64,000 nt of DNA, taken from positions 8,674,869 through 8,738,868 of the forward strand of contig NC_088711.1 of assembly GCF_963576615.1 (NCBI RefSeq), given 5' to 3'. The notes beneath the pieces were generated by a model. It was not told the DNA's origin. It made no database searches and saw only the letters and a list, made by a program, of their open reading frames with translations. A program made the position numbers and the translations under genes. Below are positions 10,801 to 22,600 of this stretch, one piece after another (position 1 is the first letter of the stretch; every line of letters begins with the position of its first letter). This DNA is from Watersipora subatra (Eukaryota; Bryozoa; Gymnolaemata; Cheilostomatida; Watersiporidae).

Positions 10801-13800
10801 GATGGATGTCTTTAATAAAAACTTTGAACTGCGAGGAAAACTTTTTGGCTGGTAAAAATTATATAATATTGTTGAAAACAATGCAAAACATGATTTGCAG
10901 AACATATTGAATACATTATAGCCCTGTCATCATCTATGCTGAAATCTTATCTGATAGATGGATTTATAAAGTGAAATCAGAGCTGTGTTGACAGGTACTT
11001 GTGAATAGCTCGACTCCATTCCAACGGACCAAACATTAAGTTCAAAAAATTTTATGCTCCACCCTACTAAGTGAAAACAGGTGAGTCCACAAACCGCCAA
11101 CCAGGTGCAATAATGGTTTTATTAATCCTTTACCAGAATCGGTGGGTTAATTGATTTCAACGAATTGACGTTGTTTTGCATTCACTATTTCGGTCAACTC
11201 ATAAAACCATTCGTTTTGTATTTGAACTAATCGAATGGACCAGTAAAATTTTCTACAAATTGATACTAATAATGACTAGATAACATAGACTATACATGAC
11301 TTTTTGGGATGCAGTTGGTTTCGCCATACATTCGAACATATTATTTCCAAAGATGGCGGCGTGCCTATTTTATTTAATAGCTAGTTTCCGGTGTGCGTGT
11401 AGCAACTGAGAACTTAGCTGATACAAAGACCGTGATGAAATAGCTAACTCAACGACCTAATTAACGTAGACCGGCAGAATCGTAGTCGGTACTCAGATGT
11501 TTACACAGCATTTAGAAGAAGTTAATATGACAAATTTTCAATTTCCCTTATTTGAGGCGTTTGAAACATTCATAATCACTATGTTTCCATGATTCGCAGT
11601 GCTTCGGAGTTGCGCTATCTCCGAATCATGGAAATGGCGTCTTCGCACTGAAATCACTGCGCACTGATCAGTGCGAAACCAGTGCAAATTCGCAGCAAGG
11701 AAACAGCGACTGCGCAGCGACTGCGCAGTGGCTGCGCATAGCTCTCATGCCGTGGAGATGGATTCTTTGAGGGCCATAAACTAGTACAAAGGTTGTCCTG
11801 CTAATCTTGTTTTTTTACTATTCTTCCGATCTTCTTTCACCTAAATTTAATTATGGTCTGCATTCACGAGGATGATGAGGTGATTTTTTTCCTGGACTTT
11901 GTTATCGATGCCAACACTTTTCGAAAAATAGGTGGCAAGTCCTAAATTAACGTTTAAATAATATATTACTTAAAAATACTTATTAAAAATATATTACTAT
12001 GTAAAAAGTGTGTTAAGGTTTGTAAAACCTTGTGAATGTGTATTGTAAATAAAAGTATAATGACGACAGAATCATAAAAAAACCGTTTATGACGTTCGGT
12101 ATCCATGATCGATTCTATTTCTCCATCAGGCGATTCGATTTATACAATTTCTCTTCTCTGGCTAATTTGCGGTATTTGCTGAAAACCACTGCGCAGCATG
12201 GAAACGTACAATCCCCTCGACTTCAAAGGGGGCTGCTTCGCAGTACTGCGCACCATGGAAACATAGTGATTAATGTATCTGTAGCTGAATTAAAAATTTT
12301 ATTCTAGCCAACATAGCAAATACAAAATAAAATATATGCCAATAGAGCTGCATAGGACTAGACTTTTATCACACTATCCGATGAAATTTCTTTTGAAATC
12401 ACCTCAAATTTGACGCAACCGCATCTTTAATCGATATGCGACAAGAGCAAAGACGAATTTCCAACTCTAACAGCTATGATTCAGTGTTGATGACAAACAT
12501 GGGCAATTATCGACTACATGAGGTGACAGTCCAATCTACTGATGATAAAAACAGAGCTCCATCACTTGCTATGGAAAATTTAAAAACTCAATTCAAGCTG
12601 ATTGGGTGCACAATCTAATTATTTTATTACCAAACCCATCACAGCTGGCATAAACATGTAAACAAATTTTAAAATTAAATAGGAAACTATATATGGTAAC
12701 AAAAATATTTTAGGTATTGAAAACTTAATTTTGTTAATATAATAGAATATTTGTCATGAGAAATACAATTCAATAGAATACTGGCTAACCAATTGCTCAT
12801 ATGATTTACTGCTAATGAATATAGGCTATTTGTGATCAGACTAAAAACAGTAGTCCTAGTGTAAGCTTGTAGTGAAGAAATTGAGAAGTTTCGGATTTCA
12901 AAAAACCTACTTAAGTTGATCTTGTAAAAACTTTGTTTTCTGTAGTTTCGCTGATAAATTGGCTTCAGGTAAATAACAAAAAATGAGAAATATCAAAACC
13001 TCTCAGCTGACATACCAAGCCACCTCCAATGCCGATCTTCGCATCAGCATCATTACCCATAAAACCTTTGACAGCGCCAGCCCATCGCTTCTTTTCCACC
13101 AGGTTTACGTGTACAAACAATCCTTCAGATCCATCATCGCTAACGTCAAGCTTCAAACCGACTCCTTTTGTCACACCCAGATTGTTGAATGTCGCTTGAA
13201 CATCTTGGGCACTCTCCAGGTACTAGAGGGAGGCATAAGATATTAGCTGCGGACTGACATTGTTGAAAGCATTCTATGACTGTCACAAGTAAAAAAATAT
13301 ATATTATTGGATTTAAAGTTTGTTTAATAATATACAACCGATGAGTCTTTAAGAAAACAAAGAGTGTCGTAACAGAAGCATGATAAGATTTTGAAATAGA
13401 ACTTCAACTCATCAGTACGGCAACACAGAACGTGTCTAGGGTTTCTTAAAGAACATATTTTATGTTAGAGCGTGATGCAAAGATGAGTGTTTGTCCTTGT
13501 ATTTCCTTATAATTCTCAAACATTCATGTTCGATGACTTCAATGACTCACTGGCTCCATTTATAGTTTCAAACATACTTGCTGAATTTTTTAATATCTAA
13601 AAATGCTGCTAAAATTTGGGCGAAAAGATATGTCAAAGAATTACATCATATCATGCAATTATATTGTATTGTTATGTTTACTGTAGCAGGGCATATAAGC
13701 AAGCGAAAATCAAATACACAGAAAAAAAAAACTTCATTCATTTTTACAGCAAAAAAGGATAAATAATTATATTGTATTACCTCGCGAAGTGTTTTTGCAT

Positions 13801-14056
13801 CAAAGAGCTTGCGTGATACATTCTTGGCAAAGTCTTCTTTTGTCCGCAATAAGCCGTGAATAAATATTTTTGATATGTGGATCTGCATAGAAATAATATA
13901 AAAAATCTTTCAACATTTTTAGATGCAATCAACGAGTCTACAACATCATATCATGCTGGTAAAAAATACATAACTATACATAGCTAACATCAAAAATTAA
14001 CTTACAGGTCTTGCAAGGATATCTTCAAGGGAGTTATTTAATGTATCTTCTGCCAT
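4847..14056 (-). CDS. SAMM50: SAMM50, sorting and assembly machinery subunit (3' exon missing)
   Basis: SAMM50 is the mitochondrial outer-membrane Omp85/BamA-family protein that inserts beta-barrel precursors and links to MICOS. Exons, 5' to 3': 14006-14056, 13781-13882, 13016-13222, 8868-8998, 8485-8572, 7527-7628, 6964-7122, 6695-6851 and 4847-4987. All have AG/GT ends and consistent phase, giving about 379 codons. Residues ~18-90 form the POTRA domain (IFIHGLLRTKEDF). Barrel segments follow, with FPNLLGRGEK, REQAGHSLKSSL, TFDSRDD..LPSQG and the highly conserved KFYLGGPTSLRGF, which contains the Omp85 (V/I)RG(F/Y)-type loop motif as LRGF. The N-terminus is shorter than in vertebrates. The last ~65 residues, including the final strands and beta-signal, were not found and presumably lie left of the window. 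The 4.0-kb intron between 8998 and 13016 contains a DNA transposon. Confidence 0.93.
4988..6694. other. SAMM50 intron 8, nothing recognised
   Basis: 1.7 kb between exons 8 and 9. A 75-codon open frame at 5693-5920 (+) has no family signature and no splice context. I see no gene, repeat array or transposon end. Confidence 0.4.
7715..8075. repeat. Dispersed-repeat-like block with internal duplication
   Basis: It begins with a short AT palindrome (ATATATATAG) and CCTCCCCGCGTTGCCCGGGT, a GC-rich run that stands out from the AT-rich intron. Two copies of an ~85-bp unit follow (from CTTATAAACAATGAGAAGTG at about 7784 and about 7873), each ending in AGCCTGGCA. This resembles a dispersed non-autonomous element; its class is not clear. 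Confidence 0.45.
10092..10680 (+). CDS. Possible tiny two-exon ORF inside a SAMM50 intron
   Basis: Speculative. A 60-nt exon (10092-10151) starts at ATG, follows a TTATCAG acceptor and ends at GAG/GTAAAT. It joins in phase to 10621-10680 (acceptor AATGTTGCAG) and ends in TAA. The 39-residue product is arginine-rich (RADRRQRRCAAEENRR) with no recognised family. An AATAAA lies at about 10814. It could equally be chance splice-like motifs or a transposon leftover. Confidence 0.15.
11577..12268. mobile_element. Non-autonomous TIR transposon in SAMM50 intron 3
   Basis: The ends are 24-bp inverted repeats: CACTATGTTTCCATGATTCG on the left against CACTATGTTTCCATGGTGCG read from the right. Subterminal DNA is dense in CTGCGCAG-type short palindromes (11630-11745 and 12188-12255), probable transposase sites. 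The interior has no recognisable transposase. Flanks are AT-rich (CATAAT on the left, ATTAAT on the right), so the target duplication is ambiguous; a 3-bp TWA site would suggest PIF/Harbinger. Confidence 0.7.
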
Positions 14057-15154
14057 TTACAAAAACTAGAACCCTGCAAAACAACACTACCCATTCACAC
14101 CTTCATTTAACAATGTGGAAAACCTAAAAGCCTGGTTACATATGCTGCTGGAATAGTAGGAGTACATAATTAAACAACACACATAAAATATCAGGTGAAT
14201 GTTGCTAAAATAGCTTTTAAGTAAAATCTGATTGCTATTAAAAGGAATTGAAGTGAACGTAAAATTATTAATGCTTGAGTTTTAACATTATTAGCCTCTT
14301 TTTACTGGATTCATGCACTTTTATAATTTGTGTAAAGTTTAGGTACTGACTACATGATTCATTGAAAGAGGAGAGATGCATTATGTTAAAAAACAACGTT
14401 TTACTGAAGGCTTGCAGAGAAAAGGTAATGCTGAGGAAATGTTTAGCAATTGGTTCAATAGTATAATAAAAACATACTTAATCATAACAAAAGCCAGCTA
14501 CCTCCATACATCACATGATAAATATGATGGTCACACCTCGACAAAAAATATGGGTAAACTTTTCCAGACATTCAGCAAACATTTCAGTTACCATGATTGC
14601 TAGAACAATGATTAAATGTGCCATATTTGCCATGAACAGGGCAAAAGCCAGACCTCACTGGCCACGAGTCTCTCCAGCAACTACCTGTTCAACTGCTCAT
14701 TTAAAGGGCCCAGCGCCTTGACTAGCAATGCTACTGCGCAGTTTGGGCCTCATCATTATTTCCTTTTGTTGTTTTTCTGTTTTCATATCTTTTGATGAAA
14801 TAAAACAAAACAAAACAAAGGAATGGCTTTAGTTATTACATATATGTCTTGCTTTTCAATATTTCAAAACTGTTTGATAAATATTTCTGTATTTTCTCTG
14901 CCCTCGATTTTTAGACTAACAGAGATGTATCAACTTGAAAATATAATTAGACTTCAATGTGCATTTAAGCTTGGCCAACTCATACTTTGGGAATGACAAA
15001 TGATTTGCAAAATTAACTCAATGTACCTGTACAGTTTGCAACAACTGGACACGCAACTGAAAGCTGGCATTTGTAGTAAAAATACCAATATTGTACTCGA
15101 CAAGTGAAAAAAATATCTCATTTAAAAGCAACTAGTAAACTTATTAATTTATGG
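14057..15154. other. Intergenic, upstream of SAMM50
   Basis: This should hold the SAMM50 5' UTR and promoter. No conserved element is readable by eye. Open frames here (for example 14376-14603) are short and lack family signatures. Confidence 0.35.
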
Positions 15155-17075
15155 CTGCATTAGATACATCATTGCATTGTATGAAAAAATTTATAATTTG
15201 CAAGAGGACTATAGCTTCAGCTTTTGTTCTAAACAACCAATATTCTGTAACCATCAGCGCTGTCCATGGCGCTGGTGGTTACAGAATAGTGGCAACTACC
15301 AATATTTTTATAAAATCAATGAATATTGTGTAGAGCTCGAAGTTTTGTTCAGTACATTTCTTCTGGATCGGCGAAGACTAGAGTCTATGTCTATGGTGCT
15401 TCGGTTTTTCAGAATGCATTTTGAGTCTCTAGCAAAACCTCATGACATATCTAATCGATTGAAAATGATATTGGCTAAGCTTTGCGGGGTTTGCTTCCCT
15501 GCAATGAACAAAAGAAAGATCCCTATGTAATTACAACATTCCTTCATGTTGCAGTTTTTTTAATATGGGGACTATGTTTGCATCTTGTCAATTTATGTGT
15601 GCTAGCTCAAACTTGCAGGTGTGTACAATAAAATCATGCTGCTTTCCTTGCAGTCATAGCCCACATTGTTTTCAAATTTCTGCAGGAATGCCACAACTAC
15701 CAGGTACTTTATTGCCTTCCGTAGACTGTATTATCATATGGAGTTCCTTTAAATTTGGGAGTTTGTCCACCTTTTTGTCTGAAGTGATCACTAGGAGTCG
15801 TATCTTTATCTACAACTCTTTCTCTTTTCTGGGATCTGTAAACCTCCCTTAGTCCTTTGTAAAAAGCCTTTATGTTATTTGTGTTCACAACTTGTTAGAG
15901 TGCCTTTGCTTTTTCCTTCCACCATTGAGATTTCATTCTATGGGCGTGTTGTAGCAATCAGTTTCTTGCTTTTGCTAGAAGGACGGAATTGGCATGGATC
16001 TTTCATTGTAGTCTATGGGCTTTAGCCTTGTTTTGTTTGTCAATCAGGGTGTTATTAAGCTTACTATCATTTTTATCAAACCAATCTTGATGTTCTCGTA
16101 TGTGTTTTCCCAAAAGCTCCTATGCTATAGGTTACCGCCTTCAACATCTCCAATCTCTTTTCTACATTGGTCTTCTCACTGCAAGTGTAATTCATGTTCT
16201 CATCTATCTTTTTCTGAAAACCCTGACAGCACATAGACTTTTTCAATTTGTTCACATTTAATTTGGGCATTAGCTTGCCTTCGCTTTTCTCAGGGGTCTC
16301 ACATTAAACACAAGCTGTGCATGCACCATGTTATGATCCGTGGCACAATCAGCACCTCTCATGACTCTGCTGTCAAACACATCATTCAGATCTGATTGTC
16401 AGGTAATGATGTAGTCTAAGATGTGCCAGTGCTTTGACCGCATGCGCATCCAGATAGTTTGGTGGTGTTCTTTATGCTTGAAAACAGTGTTTGTGAAGAC
16501 CAGCCCATATTCTGAGCAGAAACTCAGGACAAGTTGACTGTTTGAGTAGCATTTGCCTGTACCTCATGCTCCCAAAACACTAGGCCAATTTTTCGATCCC
16601 GTACCAACTCTCACATTCATGTCTCCAGCAATAATTAACCTTTTAGTAATAGGAACACTTTCAATGACATCTCTTAAATCCCTGTAGAATTCCTCTTTTT
16701 ATCGTCAGGACTTCTCATAGTGGAAACATAAGCACTTACAATAGTAATATACCATTTTTTCCTAGAGTGGTAGTTTTATTGTCAGGAACCGATCAGATAT
16801 GGGCCCTGGGTCCTGCTCCAGACAATTTGCGATGGAGTTTTTGATAGCAAACCTGACCACAGACTCTCTCCTCTCATTTTCCTGCCTTCCACACCAAAAG
16901 AAAGTGTATTCATTGTCTACCATAGTGGCAAACTCATATGGGTGAGTTTCACGTAAAGCAGCTATGCCTGTTATCGCTATCAAGCGTCTGTGCATTGAGC
17001 ACTGTCTGGCGCATAGGTCTTTTTGAGCGATCATAGTCCATTAATGTCCTGAAATTTCACTCAGCTAGATTCCAT
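15155..17075 (-). mobile_element. Decayed non-LTR retrotransposon (LINE)
   Basis: On the minus strand, 17075-16762 encodes an AP-endonuclease fragment (FRTLMDYDRSKRP, then AALRETH, NEYTFFWCGR, ISDRFLTIKL), like the endonuclease of LINEs often annotated craniofacial-development-protein-2-like. About 15760-15300 encodes a reverse-transcriptase fragment: a GIPAEI segment, VAGK, IIFNRLD and KNRSTIDI, matching the usual GFRxxRSTIDMIF stretch. Stops and frameshifts interrupt all of it. The central part carries linking LINE ORF2 text in several frames. The copy is dead; the clade (CR1/L2 versus RTE-like) is not settled. Confidence 0.75.
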
Positions 17076-19637
17076 AATTTCTGACATTTTACATTTCTTC
17101 CTAGTATACTTTTTACTGGATGCCAGAGAGGGAGCAACCCAGTGCGAACCTTGTTAATTGGTTGATGTTCAAGCAAGTATTAGAGATTGTTACATTTGCC
17201 ATTTTTCATAGAGCTGCATGCAAAGGTTCAACCAATCTTTAGCTTTCACCAGACCAGAGTCACTTTCTCAACAAAGGAAATGGTATCCAGTGGACCAGAA
17301 CAAGTTGAGACACGCTAGCATTTCAACCTTGTTGCAGTGACTGGCTGATGACTAGGTTTGTTCATCTGCGTCCTCTAAATGCTGCTATAGTGCATCACTA
17401 GAACAGCACAGTGCTGTTACAGATGTTTGTTTATTTAAAGGTGTTCAGTTATCTCTGCCAATTAACATTCATAGTCAACAGTTAATTTTTAAGAGGGTTG
17501 ACGGTTCAGTCACTGTCAGCTCGACCCATGTACAGGTGGCATCGAATTACATGTATTACTGGTAGCAAGTTCATATATCCTGACCTGACTAGCAATTATC
17601 TACCATTCAACCCATAAACTAATAAGACCTGCAATCTCATCGCTGTGACTTGAGGTCAGCAACCCAATTTTATTGATTTCTTGCGCAGCACACTGATTTT
17701 GTCCGCAGGCAGTGTCTTGTGTTTCCTGCTCATTATGATTTCCCATGATTAGTTTATCAGACATTTTGGCCTAGTACTATATGATCCTTGCAGAAGTTCA
17801 AATACAAACAAAAAATAGAAAAAATTAGTGGCAATTCAACTTTTATGCACAATCTTTTTTTAACCACTAGACAAGGGCTTTAAACATATATTTGAGCTTA
17901 TTTATCTTTACAATTGGATAAATCATTTGTTAATGGCCTAAAATTGAGTTTGAATTAGGGAGTGTCTAAACTGTTTATCAACAACCAAACTACAATCTGT
18001 CAGAAAGACAACAAAGACGTTGCTACGCAGCACTAAACTGGTACTATGGCACCCAACATCCCCTTTGCCATCAGCCTTCACCACCAGTGATACACGCCCA
18101 AAGCAAAATGTTGTCACCAATCTCACGGCAGTCCCTACTGCCAACCTGTACGCAAGTCAAATAAACAGCTTCGTTGCTGCACGATAGAAACTTAAGTCCG
18201 ACCACCACACGCAGATTTCATGTCGGTAAATGCACGGCAAATCACAAAATCAACTCCCTTGCTCTCCTCACTGAAGCTTCTCTCGTTCAGCATCTAGTTC
18301 ATGCCTGCTTATATAGCACGACCTGTTAGATAACTCCTCACCTTTTTGCAATGAGCCAGCTTTTTAAAAGCCATGTCTTTTCATGAAAGCCAGTCCCTGT
18401 ATTACCGGCTAATCACATAAAATCCTCGGATTTTCACATACTATCACACACAATCATAGCACAGATTTTTCTCACTGAACTTAACTTGAGAGCTACATAA
18501 TAATTTAACGATTTGCATCTTCATTAAGCAGCAGCTTATGAACATCTTTGCCGGCTACAAGCCTGGTAGGAACAAAGAGCTATTACATTAAGTCCTGCAT
18601 TGCTAACAAAAATATGTTATTTCAAGCTTTGTCTGACTTCACTTGTCTTCGATGCACACTAATTATACTATGAAACGAAATATTAGGACGAGTTACTTTT
18701 GAAGTTTTTCTATTAGAACCAGATAGTACACATAAGGAAAAAGGAGTTTTCTATCGGAAGGATGATGCCTTAGAAAACTCAAAACATTTTGGCAGCGGGG
18801 TGTTATACCTTTTGTCGTAATTGTGCAACATCAGATCCCAAACTATGTGAAGGTCATGCTATAAAATTAAGAGGACAACTCCTAAACATCAGAACAGTAC
18901 GAATTTAAGCTCCCAAGCAGGCAACTTCTGTAAAGCAATTTAGTGTAGTTTGGAACCAAAATTAAAAGATTTTAATATAGCTCGTGTGGCGTATTACAAA
19001 TATTGCAAAGAACAAAATTAAAAATATTAATGTAAGGCTATATTTCAAGGAATATAAGATGAATAGTTTTAGAATCAACGAAAAATCAATATCCTCAGAG
19101 TGACAAAACTGTTTCACTAATATTTAGTTAGAGTATATGTGAATATTTGATGCACTCAGCATTCTGTTTATTGATGAATAAACACAATACATTGGACGTT
19201 TCGCCATTAATAACATCACCGGAAAATAGAAAGTTGAAAATGATGGATTGTAAAAGATACAATTTATAGAAATAATAACCAATGGAGCAGAGTATGCAAA
19301 CAGTAAAAATATAATTAGATAGAACAAACTAAAGCCAAAACATTCATTTTAACAATAAAAAAATAATACAGTAGAGAAAATAATGGGCGTATTGAGCAAA
19401 GAAATGAACGGAGAAAAACATAAGCTACCTGGCCAGGATTACAGTCATTGGCACATTTCAGATCTGTTAATCTGGAGTTACTACATAAAAAATAATATTT
19501 CTGAGGTTACAGTGTATTAACATAAAGTAAACAAATTAGGCAGCATGCATAAACTTAGAAATTTGCAGTACAGTGTTAATGAAAACCAAATAAAAATAAT
19601 ATGAAATGTGATGAGATGCTTTCTTCAGATATCCTTA
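17076..19637. other. Intergenic, nothing recognised
   Basis: AT-rich DNA between the LINE and the 3' end of the TIR-SAM gene. Open frames are below 70 codons and without signatures. The 3' UTR of the TIR-SAM gene must lie in the right part. Confidence 0.4.
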
Positions 19638-22600
19638 CTACAGAGTCAACAGCCTCTTCACCCTTTCAAGTATACGAAACTGATTTTTTCGATAAAGCTT
19701 GTCATTGTACATTTCTACAACATCCACACATTTGCTCAAAATTTTCTTGACACTAGGTGGCGCTCCTTCGGGAGGCCAAGAACAAAAGCGGAGAAGCAAT
19801 GCAATCACAGGCTTGTCGAGCGCTTCAGCTAGCTTCAGATCATTAAGGCAGTTGTCACTTTGTATGTACTTCGGTGTCACACAACAGAAGACAAGTGATG
19901 CAGATTTCATGTTGCGAAGAATAGTGCTCTGCAAACTGCTGTTTGACTCGTGCAAAGCTGGACTAGTTGATGACCTTGTGCTAAGGCTACTGTGACCTCT
20001 CATCTGTGCTCCATTGTCAGCCCAGCACTGAAATCCATGAGTCTCCAACATTTTAGCTATATCATCCACCTAAAAGGAGAAAAGGTACTTGTGAATGAAG
20101 ACATGGTTACATCTTTGATTGCTTATTTAAAATTGATGACATCACTGAGAGTTTTTTGCTAAAACATTTTATATACAAGTTTTATTTATTTTCATGGAAC
20201 AACTTGTAAATCACTTAGCTGCCATATTGAGTTGGCTAAATATTTATAAAAAATTGAAGTGAGAAAGTACAAATAGTTGAAACACGAGAAGGAATCAAGC
20301 TTAAAGGTTAAGATCACAAAATCTTTTGATATCATTAGATACAAATATTGATCTAATGCATAATTAGCCCAAAAGCAACTTAATTTTAGTGTAAAAATAA
20401 GAAGATAAAAACATGTTATGTAGGAATTTAAAAAAAGGTGTAAAAATGTGGTCATAAGCAATCTCAAGAGAAGTTTGGACTGTACATCGAGTTTCAAAAC
20501 AAGAGAAGCTTGAGTCGAGAAAAGAGGCTCAAATGCAAGTCTATAACATTTAATTTGTAGTATACCTACTTCAAACTAGATTTTTTACGTAGAGGGAAAA
20601 ACAGGCTGACCAGCATAAGGCGGCCAAAGCCGCTAGCATACAAAAGTAAAGCCATGAGCATTGATGCATAAGGTGCAGTACCTTAGATTGCATGTCCCAT
20701 TGATAACTGATGAATATCTGGGAACCGCTACGGTTGCTGCGACGAAGAAGCATGGCTGACTCTGGAAAAGGTGTAAGTATGCAAATAGCAACTTTAACTG
20801 GAAGTAAAATAATATCTCTAAAACGCACAAAAATCAAATAACGAGTACGTATAAATAAATTGCACCAACATGCAAATGAATTGACATACGAGCTCAGTCT
20901 CGGAACGCATTAAGCTCGTAAGTCGAAGTATGACTGTATATGACATGACATCATAGTAGCTCCATCCGACAAACCCTGTATAGGATTCTTTACTGATAAA
21001 TTCTAGAATATACTTATATTGCTAAAGCGATGCCTTAAAATGTGTAATATCAAGACAATTACCTCAAGTAACCCGCACCCATAGCTTATACCAACAAAGC
21101 TGTTCACATCCTACGCCATAAAAAAGCAGAGCAAGTGAACTGTTCAAGCAAATATCTAGGCTGATCCAGATGCTGTCAAACTGTTGATGCAAGACTATTG
21201 TTCAGCGGTTAATGATTCCATTGGTGTCATATATCAAAGAATGAATGTTCAAGCTAAGTCAAACGGTGAAGGCAATGCTTCCTCTTAATCCTAGAGCTCA
21301 ACTAGCCAAACATGCTGCCAGGCTATCACACCACGCTCAGCAGTAAAACGGCTAAAATTGCACAAATAATGCTAAAGGGTCTTCTCATTCAAGCCTTGTA
21401 AACCAAATACTGAAGGACAAGGAAGATTCCGAGAGGAAAGATCACTCCTTTTTATTAGCAGTTCTCAAGCTTGAACAAATCCTAAGGCTACTATCGCATA
21501 CTTACAACTTATGATGTATACAATCAAAGCCCTTTAATAAAAGTTTGAAGCATGATTAACTGGCCTTCAATGTCAGAATTTGTGTGAATATTTAAAGCAG
21601 CCGCCTAAAGTCTGACCTCAGACATTCTAACTTGAGAGTATAGAACAAGGCTAATAAGAGAGGGCAACCCTTATTTGCAGGTAAAAAATGGAAAAAATAA
21701 GCATGCACTCAGCATAACCAAAAAAGAGAAGAAGCAAGTACATAGAGGTCAGTGTACTAGCATGACATATATGTGCAGTGCAATCATGATTACAACAGTC
21801 AAATTTCATACACAAGAAGAGCATGGCTTGTCGTGCAATAAAGACATAGAGTGTTGCGTATAGAAGCATACTTGACTCTCATGTTATGTATAAACACATC
21901 TACAAAAGGACATAGTAAATAAGCACATGAGCTGGGTATAGCATAGCAAAGCATCAGAGACGCAGGAGTTAGTTGCTTGAGAGCATATTAGACATAGACA
22001 TTTGTCAAACCACCAAAAGGTACAATAGCAGAATCCATCAAAATCTAACAAGTTTATAGCATATCAAGTGTCAGTTAGTGATTACATTTGGTGATCTTGA
22101 AGCTAAAGGAGTGAGAATAAAATAAAGGAAAAATAGCAGTAACAATGCCAGATATGGTTGACAAATTAATATTGAGTAACATCTAGGTCAGGGGTCAGCA
22201 ACCCACAGCTCCAGAGCCGCATGCGACTCTTTCATCCCCTTACTGTGGCTCCCTCTGACTTTGGACTTCTTCCCTTTTTATTATATACGGAGTAATTCAT
22301 AAAAATATAAAAGTTTTATCACTAGATATTGTAATATAACTTTAAAAAATTGTAATTATGGTGATAACTCAATGCCACACTTTTTCGTTTTGTGTTGTAA
22401 ACATGGTATAAAAGCATTAAAAGCTAAACAAAAACATTTCATGTAGTGTTTATGTATTTTTAAATTTAAAATATCAAAAGTGGTTTGTGGCTCCCACTGC
22501 GTTTGTTGTGGAAAACGTGTCATAATGGCTCTTTAAGTGGAAAAGGTTGCAGACCCCTGATCTAGGTAGTTATTTGTCAAGGTTGGATAGTGCTGAACAC

